A DNA stretch of 5,791 nt from Lachnospiraceae bacterium (GCA_022790905.1 JAAVYC010000198.1:1-5791), one strand, 5' to 3'. Positions 1 to 5,791 are shown, numbered from the stretch's first letter. Made by a program: numbers and translations. Notes: a model not told the origin generated them from the letters alone.

Positions 1-1861
1 AGATGAGTTTTCCAGAAGAAGTCAGATATAATCCGGCCGAATGTACTTTGACTCCCTTAGAACCAAAATAATATTCTTTTCCACAGATGTTTCGTATGGA
101 ATTTTTTGCTAAAGTTGTTTTGCCATTTTTACAATCATAGCATTTTTTCGTGGCTGTATTGTAAATTCTAGTGCATGACCCTTTCGCATTGAAGTAATAT
201 TTCTTTTTATTTACCGTTTTCCAGACTTTTTTCTGTATCTGCCATTTTTTCGCGCGGTAATTGTAGTTGTAAAATTTCCAGATATTTTTTGTTTTTTTCA
301 TACGGGCGGTTACATAACCCTTTTTGCTGACTTGTACGTAATATTTTCCGGATATGGTTTTCCAGCCATTCTTTGTGATCCGAATCCCTTTGGAATTAAA
401 ATAGTATAGTTTTTCGTTTCGGAGTGTAAAAATCTCATTCTTTACAGAGACCATTTTACCGCTACTATATTTTTGACATTTTTTCGTGCGCGTGTTATAA
501 ATCTTGGTACATTTTCCTTTGGAGTTAAAGTAATATTCTTTTTTGTCTACGATTTTCCAGACATTTTTTTGAATCTCCCATGTCTGGAGACGGTAATTGT
601 AGTTGTAAAATTTCCAGATATTCTTTGTTTTTTTCATACGGGAAATTACATAACCATTTTTGCCGACTTGTATGTAATAGTTACTGGATATGGTTTTCCA
701 GCCCTGTTTGGTTATTCGGATTCCTTTGGAATTAAAATAGTATAGCTTTCCGTTTCGGAGTGTACAGATCTCATTTTTTACAGAGACCATTTTACCGCTA
801 CTGTATTTTTGGCATTTTTTCGTGCGCGTATCGTAAATTCTGGTACATGTACCATTAGAATTAAAATAATATTCTTTTTCATTTACGATCTTCCAGACAT
901 TTTTTTGAATTTCCCATGTTTGGCTGCCATACTGATAATGATAAAATTTCCAGATGCCGTTTACACTGATCATTTTAAACGTCACAGAACCGTTGTTTCC
1001 GACATAATAGAGTTCTGCGGAGGAAATGTTTTTCCATCCCTGTGTAGTTTGGAGAATTCCATAGGAATCAAAGTAATAAACTTTATGATCACTCAGAGGA
1101 AATACCATATTCTTTGCGGGAACCATTTTGACATTGTCATTTACTAAGAGCTGCTTTGTGGCAGTGTCGTAAATTTGTGTACAGATGCCATACGTGTTAA
1201 AAAAGTATTGTTTTGTAAGTACCGTTTCCCAGAGATTTTTTTGGATTTCCCAGGTAGTGGTCCTGAGGTTGTATTTATAAAGTTTCCAGATTCCGTTTGT
1301 CGCTTCCATTTTGTATGTCACATGACCGTTATTATCGACATAAAATTTTTCATTGGATATTTCATACCAGCCAGTTGCTGTGATTTGTGTGTGGTCAATG
1401 TACAATACATAATTATTGTCTAGCAGGACAAGGCCGGTTGCAGGTGCGTCTGTGCCGTTATTTTGTACGGATTCGGTTGGCTCCTGTTTCGGTGCGTTGG
1501 TCTGGATATCGGTGTCTGTACTTTCGTCTACATTTTTTGTATCAGATACAGTTGCATTTTCCGTATCGCCATCTGTCCTTGGAGTGTTGGCATCGATGTT
1601 ATCTGTCGAGTCCATTACGGGTGTGTTGACATCCTCTGTCTCAGTGCTCCCTGTCTCTTCTTGTCCGGTAGAAGAATGTTCTACTTTGGTAACGTTATCC
1701 GTTGTTTGATCATTGGGAGTTGCTTCCTGCGCTGACAGTGCGTCTTCTTTTGCAGATGTTTTTCCGGTCTCGGCTTGCAAGAAAATGGTATCGCTCAACA
1801 TCGCAAATAGTAATAGCAGTGTAAGTGCAGTTTTAAACAATGATTTTTTCTTTTGTTTCAT
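1..1861 (-). CDS. Secreted tandem-repeat surface protein, YYF/GW cell-wall-binding-like repeats (C-terminus missing)
   Basis: The frame is open for 620 codons from the ATG at 1861 and leaves the window at its left edge, so the C-terminus is unseen. Residues 1-30 form a clear signal peptide: basic MKQKKKSLFK, a hydrophobic TALTLLLLFAML core and a likely cut after LQA (residue 30). Residues 31-142 are a Thr/Asp/Glu/Ser-rich linker, about 26 acidic against 6 basic residues, probably an unfolded wall-spanning stalk. A degenerate half repeat (143-163) leads into four units starting at residues 164, 275, 387 and 499, with a fifth at 610. Each unit carries motifs such as KLYYFNSKGIRITKQGW, which resemble the choline- and glucan-binding repeat families (CW_binding_1 type). 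I infer non-covalent attachment to wall polymers or extracellular glycans; the ligand is unknown. The start is fixed by a GAGGAGG site 5 nt upstream. No catalytic domain is visible, but one could lie in the missing part. The gene is divergent from the peptidase gene. Confidence 0.88.
   Translation of the reverse strand, partial: MKQKKKSLFKTALTLLLLFAMLSDTIFLQAETGKTSAKEDALSAQEATPNDQTTDNVTKVEHSSTGQEETGSTETEDVNTPVMDSTDNIDANTPRTDGDTENATVSDTKNVDESTDTDIQTNAPKQEPTESVQNNGTDAPATGLVLLDNNYVLYIDHTQITATGWYEISNEKFYVDNNGHVTYKMEATNGIWKLYKYNLRTTTWEIQKNLWETVLTKQYFFNTYGICTQIYDTATKQLLVNDNVKMVPAKNMVFPLSDHKVYYFDSYGILQTTQGWKNISSAELYYVGNNGSVTFKMISVNGIWKFYHYQYGSQTWEIQKNVWKIVNEKEYYFNSNGTCTRIYDTRTKKCQKYSSGKMVSVKNEICTLRNGKLYYFNSKGIRITKQGWKTISSNYYIQVGKNGYVISRMKKTKNIWKFYNYNYRLQTWEIQKNVWKIVDKKEYYFNSKGKCTKIYNTRTKKCQKYSSGKMVSVKNEIFTLRNEKLYYFNSKGIRITKNGWKTISGKYYVQVSKKGYVTARMKKTKNIWKFYNYNYRAKKWQIQKKVWKTVNKKKYYFNAKGSCTRIYNTATKKCYDCKNGKTTLAKNSIRNICGKEYYFGSKGVKVHSAGLYLTSSGKLI
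35..367 (-). repeat. Surface-protein repeat unit 4 (111 aa, residues 499-609), followed by the start of unit 5
   Basis: The unit begins GWKTISGKYYVQVSKKGYV and is very lysine-rich (about 25 Lys, 4 Arg, only 2 acidic residues). Positions 255-306 match 591-642 of unit 3 with one mismatch in 52 bp. It holds CTRIYNTATKKCYDC, a pair with an additional nearby cysteine, and another cysteine in NICGKEYYF. At residue 610 a fifth unit starts (GLYLTSSGKLI) and is cut by the window edge. Confidence 0.86.
368..703 (-). repeat. Surface-protein repeat unit 3 (112 aa, residues 387-498)
   Basis: The unit begins GWKTISSNYYIQVGKNGYV. It is a mosaic: its first half matches unit 4 (KKTKNIWKFYNYNYR identical) and its second half matches unit 2. 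Positions 441-493 match 777-829 of unit 2 with two mismatches in 53 bp. It has the cysteine pair CTKIYNTRTKKC. Net charge is about +21. Confidence 0.87.
704..1039 (-). repeat. Surface-protein repeat unit 2 (112 aa, residues 275-386)
   Basis: The unit begins GWKNISSAELYYVGNNG. Its second half is almost identical to that of unit 3 in DNA and protein: KMVSVKNEI and LYYFNSKGIRITK are shared exactly. Its first half is closer to unit 1 (NGIWK, NNG). It holds the CTRIYDTRTKKC cysteine pair plus one extra cysteine in NEICTLRNG. Net charge is about +12. Confidence 0.87.
1040..1372 (-). repeat. Surface-protein repeat unit 1 (111 aa, residues 164-274)
   Basis: This is the first full unit, beginning GWYEISNEKFYVDNNG. 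It is the most diverged copy and is nearly charge-neutral (about 11 basic and 10 acidic residues). It has the first cysteine of the CTxIYxTxTKxx pattern, but the second is replaced (TATKQLLV). It keeps the IWK, TWEIQKN and VYYFDSYGI landmarks of the other units. A shorter degenerate half unit (LVLLDNNYVLYIDHTQITAT) precedes it at residues 144-163. Confidence 0.85.
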
Positions 1862-1866
1862 ACGTT

Positions 1867-1873
1867 CCTCCTC
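1867..1873 (-). promoter_or_regulatory. Ribosome binding site of the surface-protein gene
   Basis: On the minus strand GAGGAGG lies 5 nt upstream of the ATG at 1861. It is a near-perfect Shine-Dalgarno sequence and fixes the start just before the signal peptide. Confidence 0.85.
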
Positions 1874-1920
1874 TGTTTCTATTCTATGCTCCGATTATGC
1901 CATGTCCGAAAGTAGACGTT

Positions 1921-1952
1921 TTGACATCTGGTTTTTGGAGCTATGATATATT
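1921..1952 (+). promoter_or_regulatory. Promoter for the peptidase gene (and probably cardiolipin synthase)
   Basis: A perfect -35 hexamer TTGACA lies at 1921-1926. Two -10 candidates follow: TATGAT at 1942-1947 (15-nt spacer, short) and the extended -10 TGATATATT at 1944-1952 (hexamer TATATT, 20-nt spacer, long). Neither spacing is ideal, so which hexamer is used is uncertain. The transcript would begin around 1955-1960, with a leader of about 105 nt before the ATG at 2064. Confidence 0.55.
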
Positions 1953-1958
1953 ATACCA
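1950..1958 (-). promoter_or_regulatory. Extended -10 promoter for the surface-protein gene
   Basis: Read on the minus strand, this is TGGTATAAT: a consensus TATAAT with an extended TGn. The hexamer 17 nt upstream (AACCTT) is a poor -35, but an A-rich stretch (AAAAATAAAT) lies between and an extended -10 can work without a good -35. The predicted transcript start is near 1943, giving a leader of about 80 nt. The element overlaps the plus-strand -10. Confidence 0.65.
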
Positions 1959-2050
1959 CAATTTATTTTTAAAAGGTTCCTATCAAAACAGTTTTTTCTA
2001 TAGACAGGCATTGCTACACCTTGCACAAGAAATTGCATAATTTAAAAGAA

Positions 2051-2054
2051 AAGG
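2051..2054 (+). promoter_or_regulatory. Weak ribosome binding site of the peptidase gene
   Basis: AAGG within an A-rich stretch sits 9 nt before the ATG at 2064. An in-frame TAA at 2043-2045 excludes an upstream start in this frame. A second ATG at 2059, in another frame, lies closer to the same AAGG and opens a nine-codon ORF. Confidence 0.5.
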
Positions 2055-2063
2055 CAAAATGCA

Positions 2064-2954
2064 ATGGAACGAATCAGGGAATTGTTGAATACTTCCTATT
2101 TGCATAAAAGGGGATATACCGGAAAAGGAATTACAGTAGCAGTTATGGATACAGGACTGTTTTGTCATAAAGATTTTGCTGGACGTGTGATGGGCTTTTA
2201 TGATGTGATTAACGGGGAAAAAGAATGTTATGACGACAATGGCCATGGGACACATGTTGCAGGAATCATTGGTTCTAGCGGATGTGCAGGGATGGGGCAA
2301 TATATGGGAATGGCTCCGGGATGTAATTTGTTGCCCATTAAAGTGCTAGATCGAAAAGGCGGGGGAAATACAGACCAGGTCAAAGAGGCCATTGAGTGGC
2401 TGTTAAGCCAAAAAGAAAAATACCGAGTACGGATTTTGAACATTTCTGTGGGCATGCTAAAAAATGCAGGGGAGGAAGAGCAGGTTGAGTTGATAAAATT
2501 AGTGGAGGACGTGTGGGATGCAGGAATTGTTGTCGTTGCGGCTGCTGGAAATAATGGTCCGGCAGAGAATTCTGTGACTATTCCGGGTATTTGCAGAAGT
2601 ATTATTACCGTTGGAAGCAGCGATGATAAAGAGCAAATCGTTCGAGGACAGGGATTGCGCCGTGGCTACAGCGGCAGAGGTCCGACAGACAGTTGCGTGA
2701 TGAAACCTGAGATTTTAGCACCGGGGACACAGATTATAAGCTGTGATATGAAAGAAAACGGCTATACGACAAAGAGTGGAACTTCTATGGCGACCCCGGT
2801 TGTGGCGGGAGCAATTGCGCTGTTGCTGAGTAAGTATCCGTGGATGACGCCAAAAGATGTGAAATTAAAATTATATCATACGGCGGATCGAAGTTGCGAT
2901 AGTAAATGGCTGCATGTCTGGGGGTGCCTGGATCTGGTAAAATTATTAAAGTAA
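2064..2954 (+). CDS. Subtilisin-type serine peptidase (family S8), predicted cytoplasmic
   Basis: This is a complete 296-residue subtilase that hydrolyses peptide bonds through an Asp-His-Ser triad. Visible are Asp29 in VAVMDTGLF, His61 in NGHGTHVAGI, the oxyanion Asn163 in AAAGNNGP and Ser241 in SGTSMATPVVAG. The catalytic domain fills nearly the whole protein: TGKGITVAVMD begins at about residue 19. There is no signal peptide, inhibitory prodomain or membrane segment. Nine cysteines (34, 55, 74, 87, 177, 211, 227, 278, 288) also fit a reducing, cytoplasmic location. Classical secreted subtilisins carry a signal and a folding prodomain of roughly 75 residues or more; this protein must fold without one or rely on its 18-residue N-terminal tail. 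The tail lacks the LIPY/F-type motif of Bacillus intracellular subtilisins, as far as I can see. The substrate is unknown. It is divergent from the surface-protein gene and 57 bp upstream of cardiolipin synthase with no terminator between, so the two are probably co-transcribed. Confidence 0.93.
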   Translation: MERIRELLNTSYLHKRGYTGKGITVAVMDTGLFCHKDFAGRVMGFYDVINGEKECYDDNGHGTHVAGIIGSSGCAGMGQYMGMAPGCNLLPIKVLDRKGGGNTDQVKEAIEWLLSQKEKYRVRILNISVGMLKNAGEEEQVELIKLVEDVWDAGIVVVAAAGNNGPAENSVTIPGICRSIITVGSSDDKEQIVRGQGLRRGYSGRGPTDSCVMKPEILAPGTQIISCDMKENGYTTKSGTSMATPVVAGAIALLLSKYPWMTPKDVKLKLYHTADRSCDSKWLHVWGCLDLVKLLK

Positions 2955-3001
2955 TTTGCTTTATTTGTCATTGTGTGATAGAGTAAGAAAATCAAAAGAG
3001 T

Positions 3002-3007
3002 AGGTGG
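3002..3007 (+). promoter_or_regulatory. Ribosome binding site of the cardiolipin synthase gene
   Basis: AGGTGG ends 4 nt before the ATG at 3012, with its AGG core 7 nt upstream. The preceding 57-bp gap holds no hairpin and no convincing promoter, which supports read-through from the peptidase gene. Confidence 0.7.
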
Positions 3008-3011
3008 AATC

Positions 3012-4547
3012 ATGAGGAAAATAGGAAACGCTCTTTTTCGCAGAGCTGTATTAATTCCATTGTTCATTGTACTTCAATTTTCATGGCTGGCGCTCGTATT
3101 GTATCAGTTTAGTTTGCAATATACTTTTATCAATATTTTATTTATCATTGCTGCAGTGATTTTAGCGGTAATCATCTACGATAAAGATAGGTATGCAGAG
3201 GGAAAAATGTCGTGGATTTTTCTGATTTTGGTAGTCCCGATCATCGGGGTATCGCTTTATTTTATTTTTGGAAGATCAACACTTACGAAAAAAACAGAAG
3301 AGAAATTGGAACGTGTCAATGAAGAGATAGATCCCTTTTTGACAGAAGATGAGCAGGTAGAAAAGGCAATTGCAAAGGAGAATAAACGGATTTATAATCA
3401 GGTTCGTTATATCAGAGACTGGGCGGGATACCCTATTTATCAGTCGACACAGACACAGTATTATACTTCTGGAGAAGCGATGTTTCCCGTGATGTTGGAT
3501 GCAATCAGGAGTGCAACATCTTTTATCTTTTTGGAATTTTTTATTTTTGACAGTGGTATCATGTTGGATCAGCTTTTGGAAGTGCTGGATGAAAAGGTTG
3601 CGCAGGGCGTTGAGATACGTATGATTTATGATGACGTGGGCTGTTCTAATACGCTTCCGGCAAATTATTGGCAGAAGATGGAAGAGAGAGGCATTCAATG
3701 TACGGCATTTAACCCGTTTCGGCCGATTATGTCGATTATTATGAATAACCGTGATCACAGAAAAATTCTTGTCGTGGACGGGAGAATAGCATTTACGGGC
3801 GGAATCAATATTGCTGATGAATATATTAACGCGATCAGCCGATTTGGCTATTGGAAAGATACAGGAGTAAAAATCGAGGGAAAAGCAGTCTGGAGTTTTA
3901 CGGCGATGTTTCTTAAGATGTGGAACTTTGCGAAAGAGACGACGGAGAACTACTTGGCTTATAAACCAGATTTGAATTGGAAAAAATCATACGATTCGGA
4001 TGGATATGTACAGCCTTATGCTGATTCTCCAATTGACCATGAAAATCAGGCGGAGAATATCTATCTGAATATTATTAATTATGCAAAAGATTATGTGTAT
4101 ATTTTTACACCATATTTGATTATTGACGAGGAAATGTGTGTTTCACTCTGTAATGCGGCAAAATCGGGTGTGGATGTACGAATTGTGCTCCCCGGAATTC
4201 CGGATAAAAAAATGGTCTTTTTGCTGACGCAGTCTTATTATAAAAAATTATTGAAAGCGGGGATAAAGATCTACCAGTATGCAAAAGGATTTGTGCATGC
4301 AAAATGTTTTGTGTGTGATGATGAGATTGCTACAGTCGGCAGTATTAATTTAGATTATAGAAGCTTGTATCTGCATTATGAATGTGGTATTTTTATGTAT
4401 CAGTCCAAAGCAGTTATGCAGGTAAAAAGTGATATCTTAGAGACGATTCAGCAGTCTAAAAGAATTTCTTTTGAATTCTGCGAAAATAGAGAGTGGTATG
4501 TGAAAGTGTTGCAGTGTCTGCTTCGGCTGTTTGCACCGTTACTCTGA
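3012..4547 (+). CDS. cls: Cardiolipin synthase (phospholipase D superfamily)
   Basis: This is a complete 511-residue membrane enzyme of the bacterial Cls type, which joins two phosphatidylglycerol molecules into cardiolipin and glycerol. Hydrophobic segments lie at about residues 12-31, 37-56 and 67-87; the last belongs to the PLD-nuclease N-terminal region (MSWIFLILVVPIIGVSLYFI) that precedes the catalytic half. Two HxKxxxxD motifs are intact: His249-Lys251-Asp256 in DHRKILVVDG followed by GGIN, and His429-Lys431-Asp436 in VHAKCFVCDD followed by VGSINLDYRS. The C-terminus (YVKVLQCLLRLFAPLL) is an amphipathic segment, as is common in this family. Length and architecture are normal for Gram-positive Cls proteins. 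The start has a good ribosome site, and the next gene converges on it across a hairpin. Some family members act in related phospholipid transfers, so the exact substrate is inferred from family membership. Confidence 0.94.
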   Translation: MRKIGNALFRRAVLIPLFIVLQFSWLALVLYQFSLQYTFINILFIIAAVILAVIIYDKDRYAEGKMSWIFLILVVPIIGVSLYFIFGRSTLTKKTEEKLERVNEEIDPFLTEDEQVEKAIAKENKRIYNQVRYIRDWAGYPIYQSTQTQYYTSGEAMFPVMLDAIRSATSFIFLEFFIFDSGIMLDQLLEVLDEKVAQGVEIRMIYDDVGCSNTLPANYWQKMEERGIQCTAFNPFRPIMSIIMNNRDHRKILVVDGRIAFTGGINIADEYINAISRFGYWKDTGVKIEGKAVWSFTAMFLKMWNFAKETTENYLAYKPDLNWKKSYDSDGYVQPYADSPIDHENQAENIYLNIINYAKDYVYIFTPYLIIDEEMCVSLCNAAKSGVDVRIVLPGIPDKKMVFLLTQSYYKKLLKAGIKIYQYAKGFVHAKCFVCDDEIATVGSINLDYRSLYLHYECGIFMYQSKAVMQVKSDILETIQQSKRISFEFCENREWYVKVLQCLLRLFAPLL

Positions 4548-4568
4548 ATAACATAGAAAAGTCCCGCG

Positions 4569-4606
4569 CGGGAAGTATCTTTTGTGAGAGAAAACGATAC
4601 TTCCCG
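4569..4606. terminator. Bidirectional terminator-like hairpin between convergent genes
   Basis: The arms CGGGAAGTATC (4569-4579) and GATACTTCCCG (4596-4606) form a perfect 11-bp stem with a 16-nt loop. On the plus strand a T6 run (4618-4623) follows after an 11-nt gap; on the minus strand TTTTC follows after 8 nt. Neither is the classical immediate U-tract, but the position between the two stop codons (4547 and 4622) fits a shared terminator. A second GATACTT at 4613-4619 could pair with AAGTATC (4573-4579), giving a 7-bp alternative stem that abuts the T run directly. Confidence 0.65.
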
Positions 4607-4621
4607 GATGGGGATACTTTT

Positions 4622-5791
4622 TTAAAAGAATTTGGAGATCAGTTTATGGAAATAGTCTTTAAAGCCGGCTTTGTTTACGCTCTTTTTGCTGATGATGTTG
4701 ACTTCGCCGATCACTTTGCCATTTAAGGAATAGATTGCTTTTCCGATGATGGCACCTTTTTTTACAGGTGCTTCTACGGTTTTTGGAAGGGAGACTTCTT
4801 TTTTGACTGTGTTCAGATCGCTTCCCTTGGTATCTACGTACTGGAAAGAGGTCTCGTAAGAGATCGGGATTTTTTCAGTGACACCTTTTTTTACATTGAT
4901 TGGAGTGAGCTTTTCTTTATTTTCATCGGAGTAGAGCTGACACTTTGCAAAGCCATAATTGAGCAAAGAGGAAGCATCCTGAAAACGTCCTTTAGGGTCT
5001 GGCGCTGTCATGATGACTGCGATCAGCTCGAGGTCGTCTTTCTTTGCAGTGGCAGAGACACAGAATTTTGCCTCGTCGGTGGAACCGGTTTTTAATCCCG
5101 TGGCATACTGATATTGGCGGATTAATTTGTTTGTGTTTGCGAGTCCGAACTCTTTGCTTCCCTTTTTGGTCTCATGAGTGATGGTATCCATCCAGATCGT
5201 AGAGTAATCATGGACTTGTGGATGTTTTGTGATCAGCTCACGGGACATCAGGGCAACATCATATGCGGTAGTCATGTGTTTTTTGACATCGAGGCCGCAG
5301 CAATTTACAAAATGTGTGTGCTTCATGCCGAGATTTTTGGCGCGCCTGTTCATCTGCGCAACAAATTCTTCTTCAGAACCGGAAATGTGTTCGGCCATGG
5401 TGACGCAGGCATCGTTTGCGCTAGCAACAGCAATACATTTGATCATGGTCTCCACGCTCTGCGTTTCACCCGGTTCTAAGAAAACCTGGGAGCCGCCCAT
5501 ACTTGCCGCGTACTCGGAAGTAGTCACGGTATCCGTCAATTTGATCTTTCCGTCTTCTATGGCATCGAAAATGAGAAGAAGGGTCATAATTTTTGTGATA
5601 CTGGCGGGATGTACCGAGGCGTTTGCATCTTTTTCATAGATAATGGTTCCACTTTTTGCTTCAAGCAAAATCGCATGCGGAGCAGAAAGATTTAGGGAAT
5701 CGCTTTCTTTATTGCTCTTTTTCTTTCCGGAAGTCTTTGTGTCTGCTTCATTACTAAGAGATGAGGCAGACGATACTGAAAGAAGCAGTGC
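4622..5791 (-). CDS. D-alanyl-D-alanine carboxypeptidase (PBP5/DacA-like, family S11), N-terminus missing
   Basis: The frame stays open from the right edge to the TAA at 4622-4624, giving 389 visible residues. The visible N-terminus (ALLLSVSSASS) looks like the end of a signal peptide, so only a short piece is missing. A polar linker rich in Lys and Ser follows, then the penicillin-binding transpeptidase-like domain starting near SAPHAILLEAKSGTIIYE. All three active-site motifs are intact: SITK (Ser codon 5600-5602, Lys 5591-5593), SAN (5414-5422) and KTG (5084-5092). After the catalytic domain comes a beta-rich region resembling the PBP5 C-terminal domain (about 4650-4910). The last residues (GFKDYFHKLISKFF) form an amphipathic helix, the usual membrane anchor of this family. 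The enzyme removes the terminal D-Ala from peptidoglycan stem pentapeptides outside the membrane and so limits cross-linking. The gene converges on cls; its promoter lies outside the window. Vegetative and sporulation paralogues (DacA, DacF, DacB) cannot be told apart here, so no symbol is given. Confidence 0.93.
   Translation of the reverse strand, partial: ALLLSVSSASSLSNEADTKTSGKKKSNKESDSLNLSAPHAILLEAKSGTIIYEKDANASVHPASITKIMTLLLIFDAIEDGKIKLTDTVTTSEYAASMGGSQVFLEPGETQSVETMIKCIAVASANDACVTMAEHISGSEEEFVAQMNRRAKNLGMKHTHFVNCCGLDVKKHMTTAYDVALMSRELITKHPQVHDYSTIWMDTITHETKKGSKEFGLANTNKLIRQYQYATGLKTGSTDEAKFCVSATAKKDDLELIAVIMTAPDPKGRFQDASSLLNYGFAKCQLYSDENKEKLTPINVKKGVTEKIPISYETSFQYVDTKGSDLNTVKKEVSLPKTVEAPVKKGAIIGKAIYSLNGKVIGEVNIISKKSVNKAGFKDYFHKLISKFF

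Noticed and set aside
35..1372. CRISPR-like array of regular repeats
   Set aside because: The period is 336 bp, the sequence is in frame and encodes related protein domains, and there are no short identical repeats with unique spacers.
473..1735. Several plus-strand open frames of 80-112 codons, some resembling each other
   Set aside because: They lie antisense to the surface-protein gene. Their mutual resemblance is the shadow of the 336-bp coding repeats, and none has a convincing ribosome site or a recognisable product.
1713..2040. Plus-strand open frames across the surface-gene start and the divergent intergenic region
   Set aside because: They overlap the signal-peptide coding region and the promoter elements; composition and lack of a ribosome site argue against coding.
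2011..2041. A possible second plus-strand promoter (TTGCTA with CATAAT)
   Set aside because: The 19-nt spacer is long, and transcription would begin almost on the ribosome site of the peptidase; the upstream TTGACA and extended -10 are better.
1998..2455. Minus-strand open frames opposite the peptidase
   Set aside because: They are shadows of a gene with an intact catalytic triad and show no domain of their own.
3276..3758. Minus-strand open frame of 160 codons opposite cls
   Set aside because: It is rich in His, Cys, Ile and Arg, as expected for an antisense reading of this gene, and lies wholly inside an unmistakable cardiolipin synthase.
5174..5639. Two plus-strand open frames opposite the carboxypeptidase
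   Set aside because: They are antisense to the stretch carrying the SITK and SAN motifs and have no independent support.
5666..5668. TTG at 5668 as the start of the carboxypeptidase
   Set aside because: The frame stays open to the window edge, and upstream residues show the normal family N-terminus (SAPHAILLEAKSG) and a signal-peptide remnant, so the true start is outside the window.

Overview
The window looks like a chromosomal segment of a low-GC Gram-positive anaerobe of the Clostridia, most likely the Lachnospiraceae. That placement is an inference from AT-rich codon use, purine-rich GGAGG-type ribosome sites, the style of the cardiolipin synthase and D-Ala-D-Ala carboxypeptidase, and a YYF-x-x-x-G repeat surface protein. 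It cannot be fixed to a genus from the sequence alone. No RNA gene, insertion sequence, phage gene or CRISPR array is visible.

Layout. Positions 1-1861 (minus strand) hold the first 620 codons of a large secreted or cell-surface repeat protein that runs off the left edge. It has a signal peptide, an acidic Thr/Asp/Glu/Ser-rich linker, then four tandem units of 111-112 residues and the start of a fifth. A 202-bp divergent intergenic region (1862-2063) contains a nearly symmetrical promoter core that could serve both directions. On the plus strand follow a subtilisin-type serine peptidase with no signal peptide (2064-2954) and, 57 bp later with no terminator between, a complete cardiolipin synthase of the phospholipase D superfamily (3012-4547). 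A hairpin at 4569-4606 separates it from a convergent minus-strand D-Ala-D-Ala carboxypeptidase (4622 to the right edge), which lacks only the extreme N-terminus.

Theme. Three of the four genes concern the cell envelope: a wall-associated repeat protein, a membrane phospholipid synthase and a peptidoglycan-trimming enzyme. The subtilase is predicted to be cytoplasmic and its substrate is unknown; its shared promoter region with the surface protein is the only contextual hint. I see no strong evidence for a wholly new multi-gene system. The most unusual items are the surface protein (mosaic repeats, periodic cysteine pairs, a steep charge gradient) and the symmetrical divergent promoter.
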